Shown here: positions 46,001-54,898 of the stretch, in pieces
Numbering within the stretch: position 1 is the first letter of the stretch
How the letters are laid out: each line of letters opens with the position of its first letter
NCBI GenBank assembly: GCA_014380615.1
Contig: JACMJM010000014.1
Span: 184,311 to 248,310 of the forward strand
Direction of reading: 5' to 3'
From: Sphingobacteriaceae bacterium
Lineage (GTDB): Bacteria; Bacteroidota; Bacteroidia; Sphingobacteriales; Sphingobacteriaceae
Length of the DNA stretch: 64,000 nt
Program-made: the position numbers and the translations under genes
The notes under the pieces: model-generated
The model's input: the letters and a program-made list of their open reading frames with translations, nothing else
What the model was told of the DNA's origin: nothing
Databases searched by the model: none

Positions 46001-47584
46001 TACCTGCGCAAAGAACTGCTTAAAGTAGCTGGACAAATGCTGAGGACGATCTGAAAGAACGGCCAAAGGCACATCAGTACCCATAGACCCGATTGGCTCT
46101 TTTCCATCAACCGCCATTGGTTTGATAACAGTTTCAATATCTTCACGGGTATAACCAAATACCTGCTGGTACTTTAATACCGCATCTTTTGATAAGTTAG
46201 TAAAGGCAACCCGTGGTTCAGGAAGCTCTTCAATTCTTATCTTATAATTTTCAAGCCATTCTCCGTAAGGCTGACTTGAAGCTATTTTTGTTTTAATTTC
46301 CTCGTCGGTGATAATTTTACCTTCAACAAGATCAACAAGGAACATCTTACCCGGTTGCAGGCGGCCTTTTTTTATGATAATCGCCTCGTCAATCGGCAAA
46401 GCACCTGCTTCAGAAGCAACAATTACACGGCTATCATTCGTAACGGCATAGCGCAAAGGGCGAAGTCCGTTTCTATCCAAAAGCGCACCAATTTGCGAGC
46501 CGTCGGTAAAGGTTAAAGCTGCAGGGCCATCCCATGGCTCCATTAAGGTAGCATGAAATTCATAAAACGCTTTCTTCAAAGGCTCCATTTGCTCGTTGCC
46601 ATCCCATGCTTCGGGCACCAACATCATCATAACATGAGGAAGACTGCGGCCGGTGTGAACCAGAACCTCAACAACGTTATCTAAACATGCTGAATCCGAC
46701 TGATTGCTGTCAATCACTGGAAGGACAATGTCCATTTCCTCGCTTGTAAAATATGAAGAAGCGTATGACTTTAAGCCAGAATAAAACCAGTTAAGGTTCC
46801 CGGTAAGTGTATTTATCTCACCGTTATGCGCCATAAATCTAAATGGCTGAGCTAATTTCCATGAAGGAAATGTATTAGTCGAAAACCTGCTGTGAACCAA
46901 ACCGAAAGCTGAAGTCAGCCTCGAGTCTTGCAGATCTGTATAATATGTGCGTAGTTGATAAGTTGTTAACTGCCCTTTATATACTAAGATCCGGCTTGAT
47001 AAAGATGCGATATAAAAATCACCGCCATTCTTAACCGTCTCATTTATAGTCTTTGTAATCAACCTTCTGAAAACAAATAACTTTCTTTCAAAATCCTCAG
47101 ATGTCGCAATTCCATCCGGACGTCCGATAAACACTTGCTCAACATCAGGCTCAACTGAAAGAGATGTGGGGCCAACCACCGAAGGGTTAACAGGCAGTTT
47201 TCTGAAACCTAAAAGAGGCAGGCCAAGCTTTTCGGCAGAGCTAACAATTACAGAACGGCAGCTTTCTTTTGTTGCTACATTTTTAGGGAAGAAAATCATC
47301 CCTACTCCATAATGCCCTGGTTCTGTTAAGTGAATATCTAAGGCGATACATTCCTCCATAAGAAACTCATGGGGAATTTGTATCAAAATTCCTGCGCCAT
47401 CACCACTTTCCGGGTCGCAGCCACAAGCTCCGCGATGCTCCATATTCTCGAGAATAGTTAAAGCATCAGAAACATTTTGGTGCGATCGCTGGCCATTAAT
47501 GTGTGTAATAAAACCTACTCCACAAGAGTCGTGTTCAAATTCAGGGCGATATAATCCCTGCTGGTCATTTTCGGTTTGCTTCAT
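43064..47584 (-). CDS. gltB: Glutamate synthase large subunit
   Basis: 1506 residues. Converts glutamine and 2-oxoglutarate to two glutamates. After a 20-residue propeptide comes the catalytic Cys of the class II amidotransferase ([12 protein letters not shown]). Then the central domain, the FMN synthase domain ([58 protein letters not shown]), the 3Fe-4S cysteines [15 protein letters not shown], and the C-terminal Gly-rich beta helix. First gene of the gltB-gltD operon. An 8-bp inverted repeat lies about 65 bases upstream (47649-47669). Confidence 0.98.
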   Translation of the reverse strand: [1506 protein letters not shown]

Positions 47585-47648
47585 TATTATAATAATGGGA
47601 ATGTACGAAAGTACGGATTTCGGGCTAAAATTACGGACTGGATAATAA

Positions 47649-47669
47649 TTTTTGAATATTTTTCAAAAA
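47649..47669. promoter_or_regulatory. 8-bp inverted repeat upstream of gltB
   Basis: TTTTTGAA and TTCAAAAA flank a five-base spacer about 65 bases upstream of the gltB start. It is a possible operator; the low complexity of the arms weakens the case. The rest of 47585-47850 holds no gene that I can support. Confidence 0.3.
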
Positions 47670-47850
47670 CAATCGCCTTCGGGTAAGTATAATTACAAAT
47701 TTTACATTCGAACCGGATTTACTTTAACATTATATTAATGTTAAATTTTTAACGACCTGCTCTTATTTCTCTGTCCACGCATTTAATAGATTCTCAAATT
47801 ACAAAATTTTTCAAAAAGCACATACAAATTTTTTAATCCGTAAAATTTGC

Positions 47851-47858
47851 TACTTTTG
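47851..47858 (+). promoter_or_regulatory. -7 box of the SRP RNA gene
   Basis: TACTTTTG (followed by C) matches TAnnTTTG exactly and lies four bases before the start of the SRP RNA stem. Confidence 0.65.
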
Positions 47859-47861
47859 CAC

Positions 47862-47970
47862 CGGGTTAGTCTTCTACGATCAGCTCCTCTTGAACTCCCC
47901 CAGGGTGGGAACGCAGCAAGGGTAGAGAGTTGTAGCGGTGCGATAGAAGGTGCTAGCCCACTTTTTTTTT
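47862..47970 (+). ncRNA. ffs: Small signal recognition particle RNA (4.5S)
   Basis: About 100 nt, followed by a T-run (47962-47970) that serves as terminator. The diagnostic apical loop is present (CAGGGTGGGAACGCAGCAAGG, trimmed here to its core: GTGGGAACGCAGCAAG), flanked by the conserved internal loop bases. The ends pair: GGGTTAG at 47863 with CTAGCCC at 47953, and TTCTA with TAGAA further in. This RNA binds Ffh and targets membrane proteins. It carries a clean -7 box just before it. Confidence 0.95.
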
Positions 47971-48085
47971 CTTCATCCTACCTTAACATTTTCTTTGAGG
48001 TCTGATTCAAATACTATTTAAATTTTATTTATTTTAGCCAGATAAACTTTAAGTGTCAAACAGACAATAAATTCCAATACACAAT

Positions 48086-48745
48086 ATGAAATTCTTTATT
48101 GATACCGCAAATCTTGCACAAATTAAAGAGGCCCACGAAATGGGTGTACTTGACGGCGTTACAACCAACCCAAGCCTGATGGCAAAGGAAGGTATAACCG
48201 GCCATGACAATGTTATTAAGCACTACAAAGCAATATGCGAGATTACAGATGGCGACGTAAGTGCCGAAGTAATTGCTACCACTGTTGATGAAATGATAGC
48301 TGAGGGTGAAGCTTTGGCTAAATTACACCCGAGAATCGTTGTAAAAGTACCGATGATAAAAGATGGTATAAAAGCAATTAAATACTTTACCTCAAAAGGA
48401 ATTAAAACAAATTGCACATTGGTTTTTTCAGCAGGCCAGGCACTTTTAGCCGCAAAAGCAGGTGCTACATATGTGTCGCCTTTTATCGGACGCCTTGACG
48501 ATGTATCTACCGACGGGCTGGGCCTTATCGAAGATATCCGATTGATTTATGATAATTACGGATATACTACTCAAATACTTGCCGCATCAGTGCGCCATCC
48601 AATGCATATCGTTGATTGCGCGAAGATCGGGGCTGATGTTATTACCGCTCCCCTATCGGCAATTTCTGCATTATTAAAACATCCTTTAACTGATAGCGGC
48701 CTTGCGCAGTTTTTAGCGGATCACGCTAAGGCGGCGGGTAAGTAA
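48086..48745 (+). CDS. Transaldolase / fructose-6-phosphate aldolase family
   Basis: 219 residues, the short transaldolase type (FSA/TalC). N-terminus [36 protein letters not shown] is the family signature; the Schiff-base Lys lies in [11 protein letters not shown], and [30 protein letters not shown] follows. It moves a three-carbon dihydroxyacetone unit in the non-oxidative pentose phosphate pathway, or cleaves fructose 6-phosphate. Sequence alone does not separate the two reactions. Monocistronic, with a strong terminator. Confidence 0.93.
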   Translation: MKFFIDTANLAQIKEAHEMGVLDGVTTNPSLMAKEGITGHDNVIKHYKAICEITDGDVSAEVIATTVDEMIAEGEALAKLHPRIVVKVPMIKDGIKAIKYFTSKGIKTNCTLVFSAGQALLAAKAGATYVSPFIGRLDDVSTDGLGLIEDIRLIYDNYGYTTQILAASVRHPMHIVDCAKIGADVITAPLSAISALLKHPLTDSGLAQFLADHAKAAGK

Positions 48746-48771
48746 CTTTATAAAGCAAAGGTTGGCCTCGA

Positions 48772-48818
48772 GGCTCGAAGGCACTAAATTTATCTATTTA
48801 GTACCTTCGAGCCTTTTC
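48772..48818 (+). terminator. Intrinsic terminator after the transaldolase gene
   Basis: GGCTCGAAGG at 48772-48781 pairs with CCTTCGAGCC at 48804-48813, extended by ACTAAAT/ATTTAGT, then TTTTCTG. A long, nearly perfect stem. Confidence 0.85.
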
Positions 48819-48899
48819 TGTATTCGCTAAATCAACAAACATTTTACTCATCATTGACACCTTAATTCATTTAGTTACAAAAAAGGCTTAAACACTCCT

Positions 48900-48907
48900 T
48901 ATCTTTG
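48900..48907 (+). promoter_or_regulatory. -7 box of mqnC
   Basis: TATCTTTG ends five bases before the ATG at 48913. It implies a leaderless or near-leaderless mRNA and rules out the GTG start at 48907 as coding, since that codon shares a base with the box. Confidence 0.55.
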
Positions 48908-48912
48908 TGCTA

Positions 48913-50037
48913 ATGAACATTCAGGATCTTCTGCAAAGAGCAATGGCTTTCGAATTTCTTTCGATTGATGAAGGTATATTTCTCTTTAAAAACGCCCCCA
49001 CCTCCGATTTAATGTATGTTGCGAATGAGCTTCGTAAACAACAGGTTCCTCACGGAAAAGTAACCTGGCAGATCGATAGAAACGTAAATACTACAAACGT
49101 TTGTATCGCTAACTGCAAGTTTTGCAATTTTTTCAGACGGCCCGGGCACCAAGACAGTTATATAACAGACATAGAAACCTACAAACAAAAAATTGAAGAG
49201 ACTTTCAGATTTGGAGGAGATCAGTTACTGCTTCAGGGCGGACACCATCCCGACTTGGGTTTGAAGTTTTACGTCGACTTATTCAAGCAGCTTAAGGAAT
49301 TATATCCAGCTTTAAAACTCCATTCTCTCGGCCCTCCGGAAATCGCTCATATCACCAAATTAGAGGGATTAAATCATACTGAGGTGTTAAAAGCACTTAT
49401 GGAGGCTGGGTTAGATTCACTTCCTGGAGCAGGAGCCGAAATTCTTAACGACCGCGTTAGAAGACTAATATCAAAAGGTAAGTGCGGGGGCCAGGAGTGG
49501 CTTGATGTTATGCGTGCCTGTCATCAGTTAAATTTGCCCACATCTGCCACCATGATGTTCGGACATGTAGAAACCATAGAAGAACGATTTGAACACCTGA
49601 CATGGATCCGCCAGGTACAGTCTGAAAAACCTGAACACGCCCATGGCTTTATTGCTTTTATCCCATGGCCTTTTCAGGATGACGGAACTTTATTAAAGCG
49701 GGTAAGAGGAATTAAAAACCAGGTAACAGCCGACGAATATATAAGGATGATCGCATTAAGCAGAATTATGCTTCCTAATATTAAAAACATCCAGGCATCG
49801 TGGTTAACGGTTGGTAAGCAGGTTGCCCAAATCTGTCTACACGCGGGGGCAAATGATTTCGGTTCGATAATGCTGGAGGAAAACGTGGTAAGTGCTGCCG
49901 GGGCACCGCATCGATTTACATCAGCAGGGATTCAGAACTCTATTCGGGAAGCCGGATTTGAACCTCAATTACGCACTCAGAAGTATGAATTCAGGGATAT
50001 TCCCGAGCAATTAGTTCAGCAGACAATTAATTATTAA
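48913..50037 (+). CDS. mqnC: Cyclic dehypoxanthinyl futalosine synthase MqnC
   Basis: 374 residues from ATG 48913. Radical-SAM enzyme of the futalosine menaquinone pathway, cyclising dehypoxanthine futalosine. The 4Fe-4S motif CIANCKFCNFFRRPG carries the CxxxCxxC cysteines; QLLLQGGHHPDLGLKFY and LDSLPGAGAEILNDRVR are typical of MqnC. Other mqn genes are not in the window, which is normal in this phylum where they are scattered. Confidence 0.94.
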   Translation: MNIQDLLQRAMAFEFLSIDEGIFLFKNAPTSDLMYVANELRKQQVPHGKVTWQIDRNVNTTNVCIANCKFCNFFRRPGHQDSYITDIETYKQKIEETFRFGGDQLLLQGGHHPDLGLKFYVDLFKQLKELYPALKLHSLGPPEIAHITKLEGLNHTEVLKALMEAGLDSLPGAGAEILNDRVRRLISKGKCGGQEWLDVMRACHQLNLPTSATMMFGHVETIEERFEHLTWIRQVQSEKPEHAHGFIAFIPWPFQDDGTLLKRVRGIKNQVTADEYIRMIALSRIMLPNIKNIQASWLTVGKQVAQICLHAGANDFGSIMLEENVVSAAGAPHRFTSAGIQNSIREAGFEPQLRTQKYEFRDIPEQLVQQTINY

Positions 50038-50082
50038 ACTCTAAAAATTATGAGTTTCAGGTAAATTTCATTAGAATTACCT

Positions 50083-50868
50083 ATGCCACTAAACGCACTT
50101 ATAGTTGATGATGAAGAGTATAGCCGCAAATCACTCTATTTTTTACTTCAGGAAAATTGTCCGGAGGTAATTATAGAAGGACTCGCCGGGTCGGTAGCTG
50201 AGGCAAAAAAAATTATTGAAGAAAAACCTTTCGACCTTGTGTTTTTGGATATCGCGATGCCTAAGGAAAACGGGTTTGAGCTTATACCCTCCATTGAAGA
50301 AAAAAATATTTTAGTAGTTTTTATAACCGCCTATGACCAGTATGCGCTAAAGGCCCTGAAAGCCAGTGCGGTTGATTATCTTTTGAAACCAATTGACATT
50401 GCTGAACTTAAACAGGCTGTTCAAAAATCTATTGCCCGAAAAGACGCTATAAAACTCAGCACAGGTATTCCACACAATGTTTCCTTAAATACATTGAGTG
50501 AAAATTTAAATACAAGAAACAAAGTAGATAAGATTACCCTCCCGCATACTCACGGTTTTCATATTATCGACACCAGCAATATCTATTACATTGAAGCCGA
50601 CAGCAATTATTCGGTATTTCATCTAAAAGACGGGGGTAAGCTGGTAATTTCAAAACCCTTAAAAGATTTCGAAGATATATTAGACACGGCTGATTTTGCC
50701 CGGATTCACAAATCGGCTATTATAAATCTCAATTATGTAAACGGTTATTCGAATAAGCACGGTTTTGAGGTAATTCTTGATAATAAAACGGTGCTGCCGG
50801 TATCCCGCCGACGGTCGGCCGAATTTCAGGAACGGGTACGGGAATACCTTAATGGAAAAAACAAGTAA
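50083..50868 (+). CDS. LytTR-family response regulator
   Basis: 261 residues. Receiver domain with acidic pair in IVDDEEYS, phospho-acceptor Asp56 in LVFLDIAMPKENG and Lys in YLLKPIDIAEL. Then a C-terminal LytTR DNA-binding domain (about 155-255: IYYIEADSNYSVFHL, FARIHKSAIINLNYV). It overlaps the following kinase gene by 17 bases, so the two form a LytS/LytR-type pair. Regulated genes are unknown. Confidence 0.93.
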   Translation: MPLNALIVDDEEYSRKSLYFLLQENCPEVIIEGLAGSVAEAKKIIEEKPFDLVFLDIAMPKENGFELIPSIEEKNILVVFITAYDQYALKALKASAVDYLLKPIDIAELKQAVQKSIARKDAIKLSTGIPHNVSLNTLSENLNTRNKVDKITLPHTHGFHIIDTSNIYYIEADSNYSVFHLKDGGKLVISKPLKDFEDILDTADFARIHKSAIINLNYVNGYSNKHGFEVILDNKTVLPVSRRRSAEFQERVREYLNGKNK

Positions 50869-53797
50869 ACTTAAGTTGAACAAGATTTTACACTTCCTTA
50901 TTCTGATGGTTTGCTCCTTGATTGGGGATAAGGTTCTCGTAGCTCAAACTCTGAATTTCAGAAACTATACGGTTAATAACGGATTAGCTAATTCGACGGT
51001 TTATTATATTCATCAGGATTCGAAAGGATTTATGTGGTTTGCCACCGAAAGCGGAGTAAACCGGTATGACGGACAAAACTTTCAAACCTTCACCATGGAC
51101 GACGGGCTTTCAGACAATGAAGTTCTGCAAATTCACGAAGATTCGAAAGGGCGTACATGGTTTTTAACTCTAAATGGCAAACTGAGCTATTACTACAGAA
51201 ATAAATTTTATAACGCCGCAAACGACAAAGTGCTGCAAAAAACTTTTTGTAAGGCCAGCTTTATTTCCTTTTTTGAAGATTCCAGACATCGCCTTTGGTT
51301 TTCGACCAACCAACGCGAAATAGTTATGCTGGATGGCAATAATGTAAAGATCTTTTCATCGCATGGACCGATCTTAGCAAATTCATTTGTAACCGAAAAC
51401 GAAAAATCGGAGATAATCATTTTAAACAGAAATGATATTTATAAGCTAACAAATGAAGGTTTTATCCGATTAAAGTCTCAGTACTATCCCCTATCGTTCA
51501 AAACATCATTCATTAATCATGCGACGAAAAAAATTTCTTTTATATCCAAAGCCGGGCTGGTAGAATACCACAACGGTATGTGGATTCTTAAAAGAAACAT
51601 CCCGGATGAGATAAACAAAAACGGAATCAGCAATCTTTTTTTTGACAACGACCAGAACACTTGGATTAATACGATTGGAAATGGCACTTATATAATTAAT
51701 AGCTCGACAAAAACGCCCGTTCAGCATTTATTAAAAGGGAAATATATAACACACGGGTTTCTCGACGCAGACGGGAATATCTGGATTTCGACTATCGGAA
51801 ATGGTGTTTTTATGCTGCCCGAATCGGCGAAAAACATGCAACACTATACCATAAGCGATGGTTTAAGCGATAATTCGATCTTTAGCCTGGTAAAGGCCCC
51901 TGATAATAAGATTGTGCTTGGTTTAAAAAATGGAGATATAAACATTATCTCGGGGAAAAAAATCTCCCATAAACCATTAAGAAACGCTCAATCTGCTTAT
52001 AATCCTATAAAACAACTATTTTATGATGCTGAAAATAAGTCGATTTGGTTTGCTTCAAACAACACCCTCGGGGAAATTAAACAAGACAATAAAACTATCC
52101 GGTATTTAAAGGAAAGGGATAATCTAACGTATGCACTTAAATCATTCAGCATCAGTAAAAGCGGGAAGCTGGCAATAGCGCTTGCGGCAGGTGTGGATAT
52201 ATTAAAGAACAAAAACGCCCCGCTGATATTCGAGTCTCCGAACCTGACAAATCCTTCCCTGCATTTTCCATCAAGGGCCTACACTGTGTTTTATGATTCT
52301 GACGAACGTCTTTGGTTCTCTAACATTAACGGTTTACAGCATGAATATAAAGGCGAGCATAATAAGCTGTATAACTTGGATCCAAAGCTTAAACAGCGAA
52401 TAACAGACATTACAGAGCTGCCGGATAAAACCCTGGTGTGTGCCAGCTACGGGTTCGGGGTGTTTATTTTAAGAAACTTCAAATTTGTTAGGGCTATTAC
52501 AACTGAAGACGGGCTTAAAAGCAATATTTGCAAGAAAGTTTTTTTTGCCAACGATTACTTATGGGTAATAACAAGCAAGGGAATAAGTAAAATTTCAAAA
52601 AATTTTAATCTGATAGCTAACTATCAAAAGGAGAATGGATTGTTATCAAATGAAATTAATGATGCGGTAGTAGATAATGGTTCGGTTTATGTCGCTTCAA
52701 ATAGTGGCTTGTCGATATTCCGAGTGAATGTACCTCATCCGAAAAAGAAAGCTATTCCATTAAACCTGAATTACATCTTGGTTAATAACGAAAAAGCATC
52801 GGTAGCTAACAAGTTGATTTTGAATCACGAATCCAATAATCTGACGGTTAATTTCATAGGTATCGATTATACAAATCCTACCGGCATTGTTTATGAATAC
52901 AGGCTTAAAGATGACTTAAAGTGGACCCGCACCGCAACTAACACTATTGAATTCGGATCGCTCGAAACGGGTGAATACCATCTGCAGATTAGGGCAAAGG
53001 GGATAAACAGCGACTGGAGCAAACCCATCGTTATCGATTTTGAAATAAAGCCTCCGCTTTGGAAAACCACATGGTTTATTTTTTTGGTGAGTTTGGTGCT
53101 AGTCCCCTCAATCTTACTGATAATAAATACTTTTTACAAACGAAGGCGAATAAAAGAAAATGAAAAACTGCTCGCAAAAACCAAAATAATAGCTCTTGAG
53201 CAACAAGCATTGCAAGCAATGATGAATCCACATTTCATCTTCAACGTAATGAATTCCATACAGCACTTTATAAATACTAAAGACACTGTAATGGCCAACC
53301 AGCTATTAACCGGGTTTGCACGCCTCATCAGAAAGAATCTGGAGATTTGTAATAAAAGTTATATCTCACTTGAAGAAGAACTAAGCTACCTTAACCTCTA
53401 TCTTTCTCTGGAAAAATTAAGGTTCGGGGAAAAATTAAAATACGTTATTGACATAGACCATGAAATAGACAAAGAGGAAACCTTAATTCCATCTATGCTT
53501 TTACAACCTTTCGTAGAAAACGCGATATGGCACGGTATAATGCCAAAAGAAACCGAAGGCAATATCAGGATCGTTATACGACTCAAAAATGATAATCAAT
53601 TAGATATCTGCATAGACGATGATGGAATAGGTATTGAAAACTCTTACAAATTAAAGAAGAACGATCATATTAGCCGCGGAATGGAACTTACTCAAGAGCG
53701 CATAAATCTACTTAACAAGTTTGATGCACCCATTAAATTAAAAGTTGAACAACTACTGCCGGAAGGCACCCGGGTGACCATTCAAATCTCTATTTAA
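50852..53797 (+). CDS. Two-component sensor kinase with extracellular propeller and LytS-type kinase domain
   Basis: 981 residues from ATG 50852 (the frame opens earlier, inside the regulator gene). Signal sequence, then repeated propeller blades of the two-component-regulator type (DSKGFMWFATESGVNRYDG, DSKGRTWFLTLNGKLSYY and others), a Y_Y_Y domain (LETGEYHLQIRAKGINSDWS), one membrane helix (about 750, TTWFIFLVSLVLVPSILLI) and a His_kinase domain with phospho-acceptor His794 in MMNPHFIFNVMNSIQHF and ATP-lid LTQERINLL. Sensing outside the cell is inferred; ligand unknown. Partner is the overlapping LytTR regulator. Confidence 0.93.
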   Translation: MEKTSKLKLNKILHFLILMVCSLIGDKVLVAQTLNFRNYTVNNGLANSTVYYIHQDSKGFMWFATESGVNRYDGQNFQTFTMDDGLSDNEVLQIHEDSKGRTWFLTLNGKLSYYYRNKFYNAANDKVLQKTFCKASFISFFEDSRHRLWFSTNQREIVMLDGNNVKIFSSHGPILANSFVTENEKSEIIILNRNDIYKLTNEGFIRLKSQYYPLSFKTSFINHATKKISFISKAGLVEYHNGMWILKRNIPDEINKNGISNLFFDNDQNTWINTIGNGTYIINSSTKTPVQHLLKGKYITHGFLDADGNIWISTIGNGVFMLPESAKNMQHYTISDGLSDNSIFSLVKAPDNKIVLGLKNGDINIISGKKISHKPLRNAQSAYNPIKQLFYDAENKSIWFASNNTLGEIKQDNKTIRYLKERDNLTYALKSFSISKSGKLAIALAAGVDILKNKNAPLIFESPNLTNPSLHFPSRAYTVFYDSDERLWFSNINGLQHEYKGEHNKLYNLDPKLKQRITDITELPDKTLVCASYGFGVFILRNFKFVRAITTEDGLKSNICKKVFFANDYLWVITSKGISKISKNFNLIANYQKENGLLSNEINDAVVDNGSVYVASNSGLSIFRVNVPHPKKKAIPLNLNYILVNNEKASVANKLILNHESNNLTVNFIGIDYTNPTGIVYEYRLKDDLKWTRTATNTIEFGSLETGEYHLQIRAKGINSDWSKPIVIDFEIKPPLWKTTWFIFLVSLVLVPSILLIINTFYKRRRIKENEKLLAKTKIIALEQQALQAMMNPHFIFNVMNSIQHFINTKDTVMANQLLTGFARLIRKNLEICNKSYISLEEELSYLNLYLSLEKLRFGEKLKYVIDIDHEIDKEETLIPSMLLQPFVENAIWHGIMPKETEGNIRIVIRLKNDNQLDICIDDDGIGIENSYKLKKNDHISRGMELTQERINLLNKFDAPIKLKVEQLLPEGTRVTIQISI

Positions 53798-53934
53798 CCG
53801 TTAACTCATTAACTACTACCGATAACTCATTAGATTTTAGCAGTAGTTGTAGTTTCGATATTATTGTATCAGATATCATTGCGAATCTTTTTTAAGGTAA
53901 ACTTTTTAAAATATTATTATCTAAGTGTGTGTTT

Positions 53935-53972
53935 AGCGGCTGGAACTTCCCAAAAGTTTCACCGCTTTTTTG
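53935..53972 (+). terminator. Intrinsic terminator after the sensor kinase gene
   Basis: AGCGG 53935-53939 pairs with CCGCT 53962-53966 and GGAACTT with AAGTTTC inside it, then TTTTTTG. The stretch 53798-53934 before it holds no gene. Confidence 0.75.
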
Positions 53973-54003
53973 TTTCTATCCTGTTCTGTAATCCTCTTTT
54001 TAT

Positions 54004-54011
54004 TAAATTTG
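54004..54011 (+). promoter_or_regulatory. -7 box of scpB
   Basis: TAAATTTG (then C) fits TAnnTTTG and ends six bases before the TTG start at 54018. It supports the short form of ScpB. Confidence 0.5.
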
Positions 54012-54017
54012 CAACAT

Positions 54018-54578
54018 TTGGAACACCTGGAATTGCATATTGAAGCCCTGATTTTTGCCTCGGCGCAAAGTATATCTGTGATAGAAATCGAACAGGCCCT
54101 GAATACCCTAGTCGAAAACCCGGTGCCGGTTAAAACAATCGAAAATCATTTAGAGCAGATAAAGAAGAAATTCGAGAATAACGATATTGCTTTGGAACTG
54201 TCAGAACTAAACGGTGGTTATCAATTCCTTACTAAAAAAAAATACTATCCGGTTATTCATCAATTACAAATTCAACGGTCAAAAAAGAAACTTAGCCAGG
54301 CCGCACTGGAAACACTTGCTATCATCGCTTACCGGCAGCCCATTACGAAGTTGGAGATTGAACAGGTTCGAGGAGTAAACTGCGATTATACCATTCAAAA
54401 ACTTTTAGATAAAGAGCTTATTATGATTTCGGGCAAGGCAGAATCTGTTGGAAAGCCTTTACTTTACAGCACCAGTTCGTTGTTTATGGACTATTTTGGA
54501 ATTAAAAACAGCTCGGAGCTGCCACAATTGAATGATTTTCAAGCCAATGAAAATGAAATTGGTGAAAAGCAAGATTAA
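54018..54578 (+). CDS. scpB: Segregation and condensation protein B
   Basis: 186 residues from TTG 54018 (MEHLELHIEALIFASAQ), which fits the family and the promoter; the frame extends up to 53970 but that stretch lies across the terminator. ScpB is the winged-helix partner of ScpA in the SMC condensin. Two winged helices are visible, with the conserved LSQAALETLAIIAYRQPITKLEIEQVRGVNCDYTIQKLLDKELI. scpA is not adjacent. Confidence 0.9.
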   Translation: MEHLELHIEALIFASAQSISVIEIEQALNTLVENPVPVKTIENHLEQIKKKFENNDIALELSELNGGYQFLTKKKYYPVIHQLQIQRSKKKLSQAALETLAIIAYRQPITKLEIEQVRGVNCDYTIQKLLDKELIMISGKAESVGKPLLYSTSSLFMDYFGIKNSSELPQLNDFQANENEIGEKQD

Positions 54579-54653
54579 TTTTAATTGAAAGGAAATTTTA
54601 CAATACTTTTGAAATTCTTATTATTTTTATAGTACGCAACAATTCTCTTAAAG

Positions 54654-54827
54654 ATGAAAACGCCAAAGAAAAAGTTTGATACCGACAGTACAACAGACTC
54701 TGAAGATCCTATTGCGGATAAGCCCCTGCTAAATGATGAAGACGATGATTTCGATACTTCCTTAGACGACTTAAGTGGTTTTGAGGATCTCGACTCTTTA
54801 GACGACGACGACGATGACGATTATTAA
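54654..54827 (+). CDS. Small acidic protein
   Basis: 57 residues, MKTPKKKFDTDSTTDSEDPI at the start and a run of seven Asp plus Tyr at the end. About a third of the residues are Asp or Glu, after a short basic N-terminus. No signal peptide and no known domain. An open frame with a plausible start and its own strong terminator at 54853 support it being real; the composition is that of small disordered acidic proteins common in this family. Function unknown. Confidence 0.65.
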   Translation: MKTPKKKFDTDSTTDSEDPIADKPLLNDEDDDFDTSLDDLSGFEDLDSLDDDDDDDY

Positions 54828-54852
54828 GAAAAAAAACTAATCTTTCCATGGA

Positions 54853-54880
54853 AAGCATTCAGGCATCTGAATGCTTTTTT
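54853..54880 (+). terminator. Intrinsic terminator after the acidic protein gene
   Basis: AAGCATTCAG at 54853-54862 and CTGAATGCTT at 54867-54876 form a perfect 10-bp stem with a GCAT loop and a T-run. It lies inside the longer open frame of the next gene, so that gene's start must be downstream, at 54899. Confidence 0.88.
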
Positions 54881-54898
54881 TATATAAATCTATTATCT

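Noticed and set aside
50777..50851. N-terminal extension of the sensor kinase gene into the LytTR gene
   Set aside because: Overlaps coding sequence of the regulator; signal peptide begins at 50852.
54848..54898. Upstream start of the YghO-like gene
   Set aside because: Lies across a perfect terminator hairpin; homology starts at MVITEVKD.
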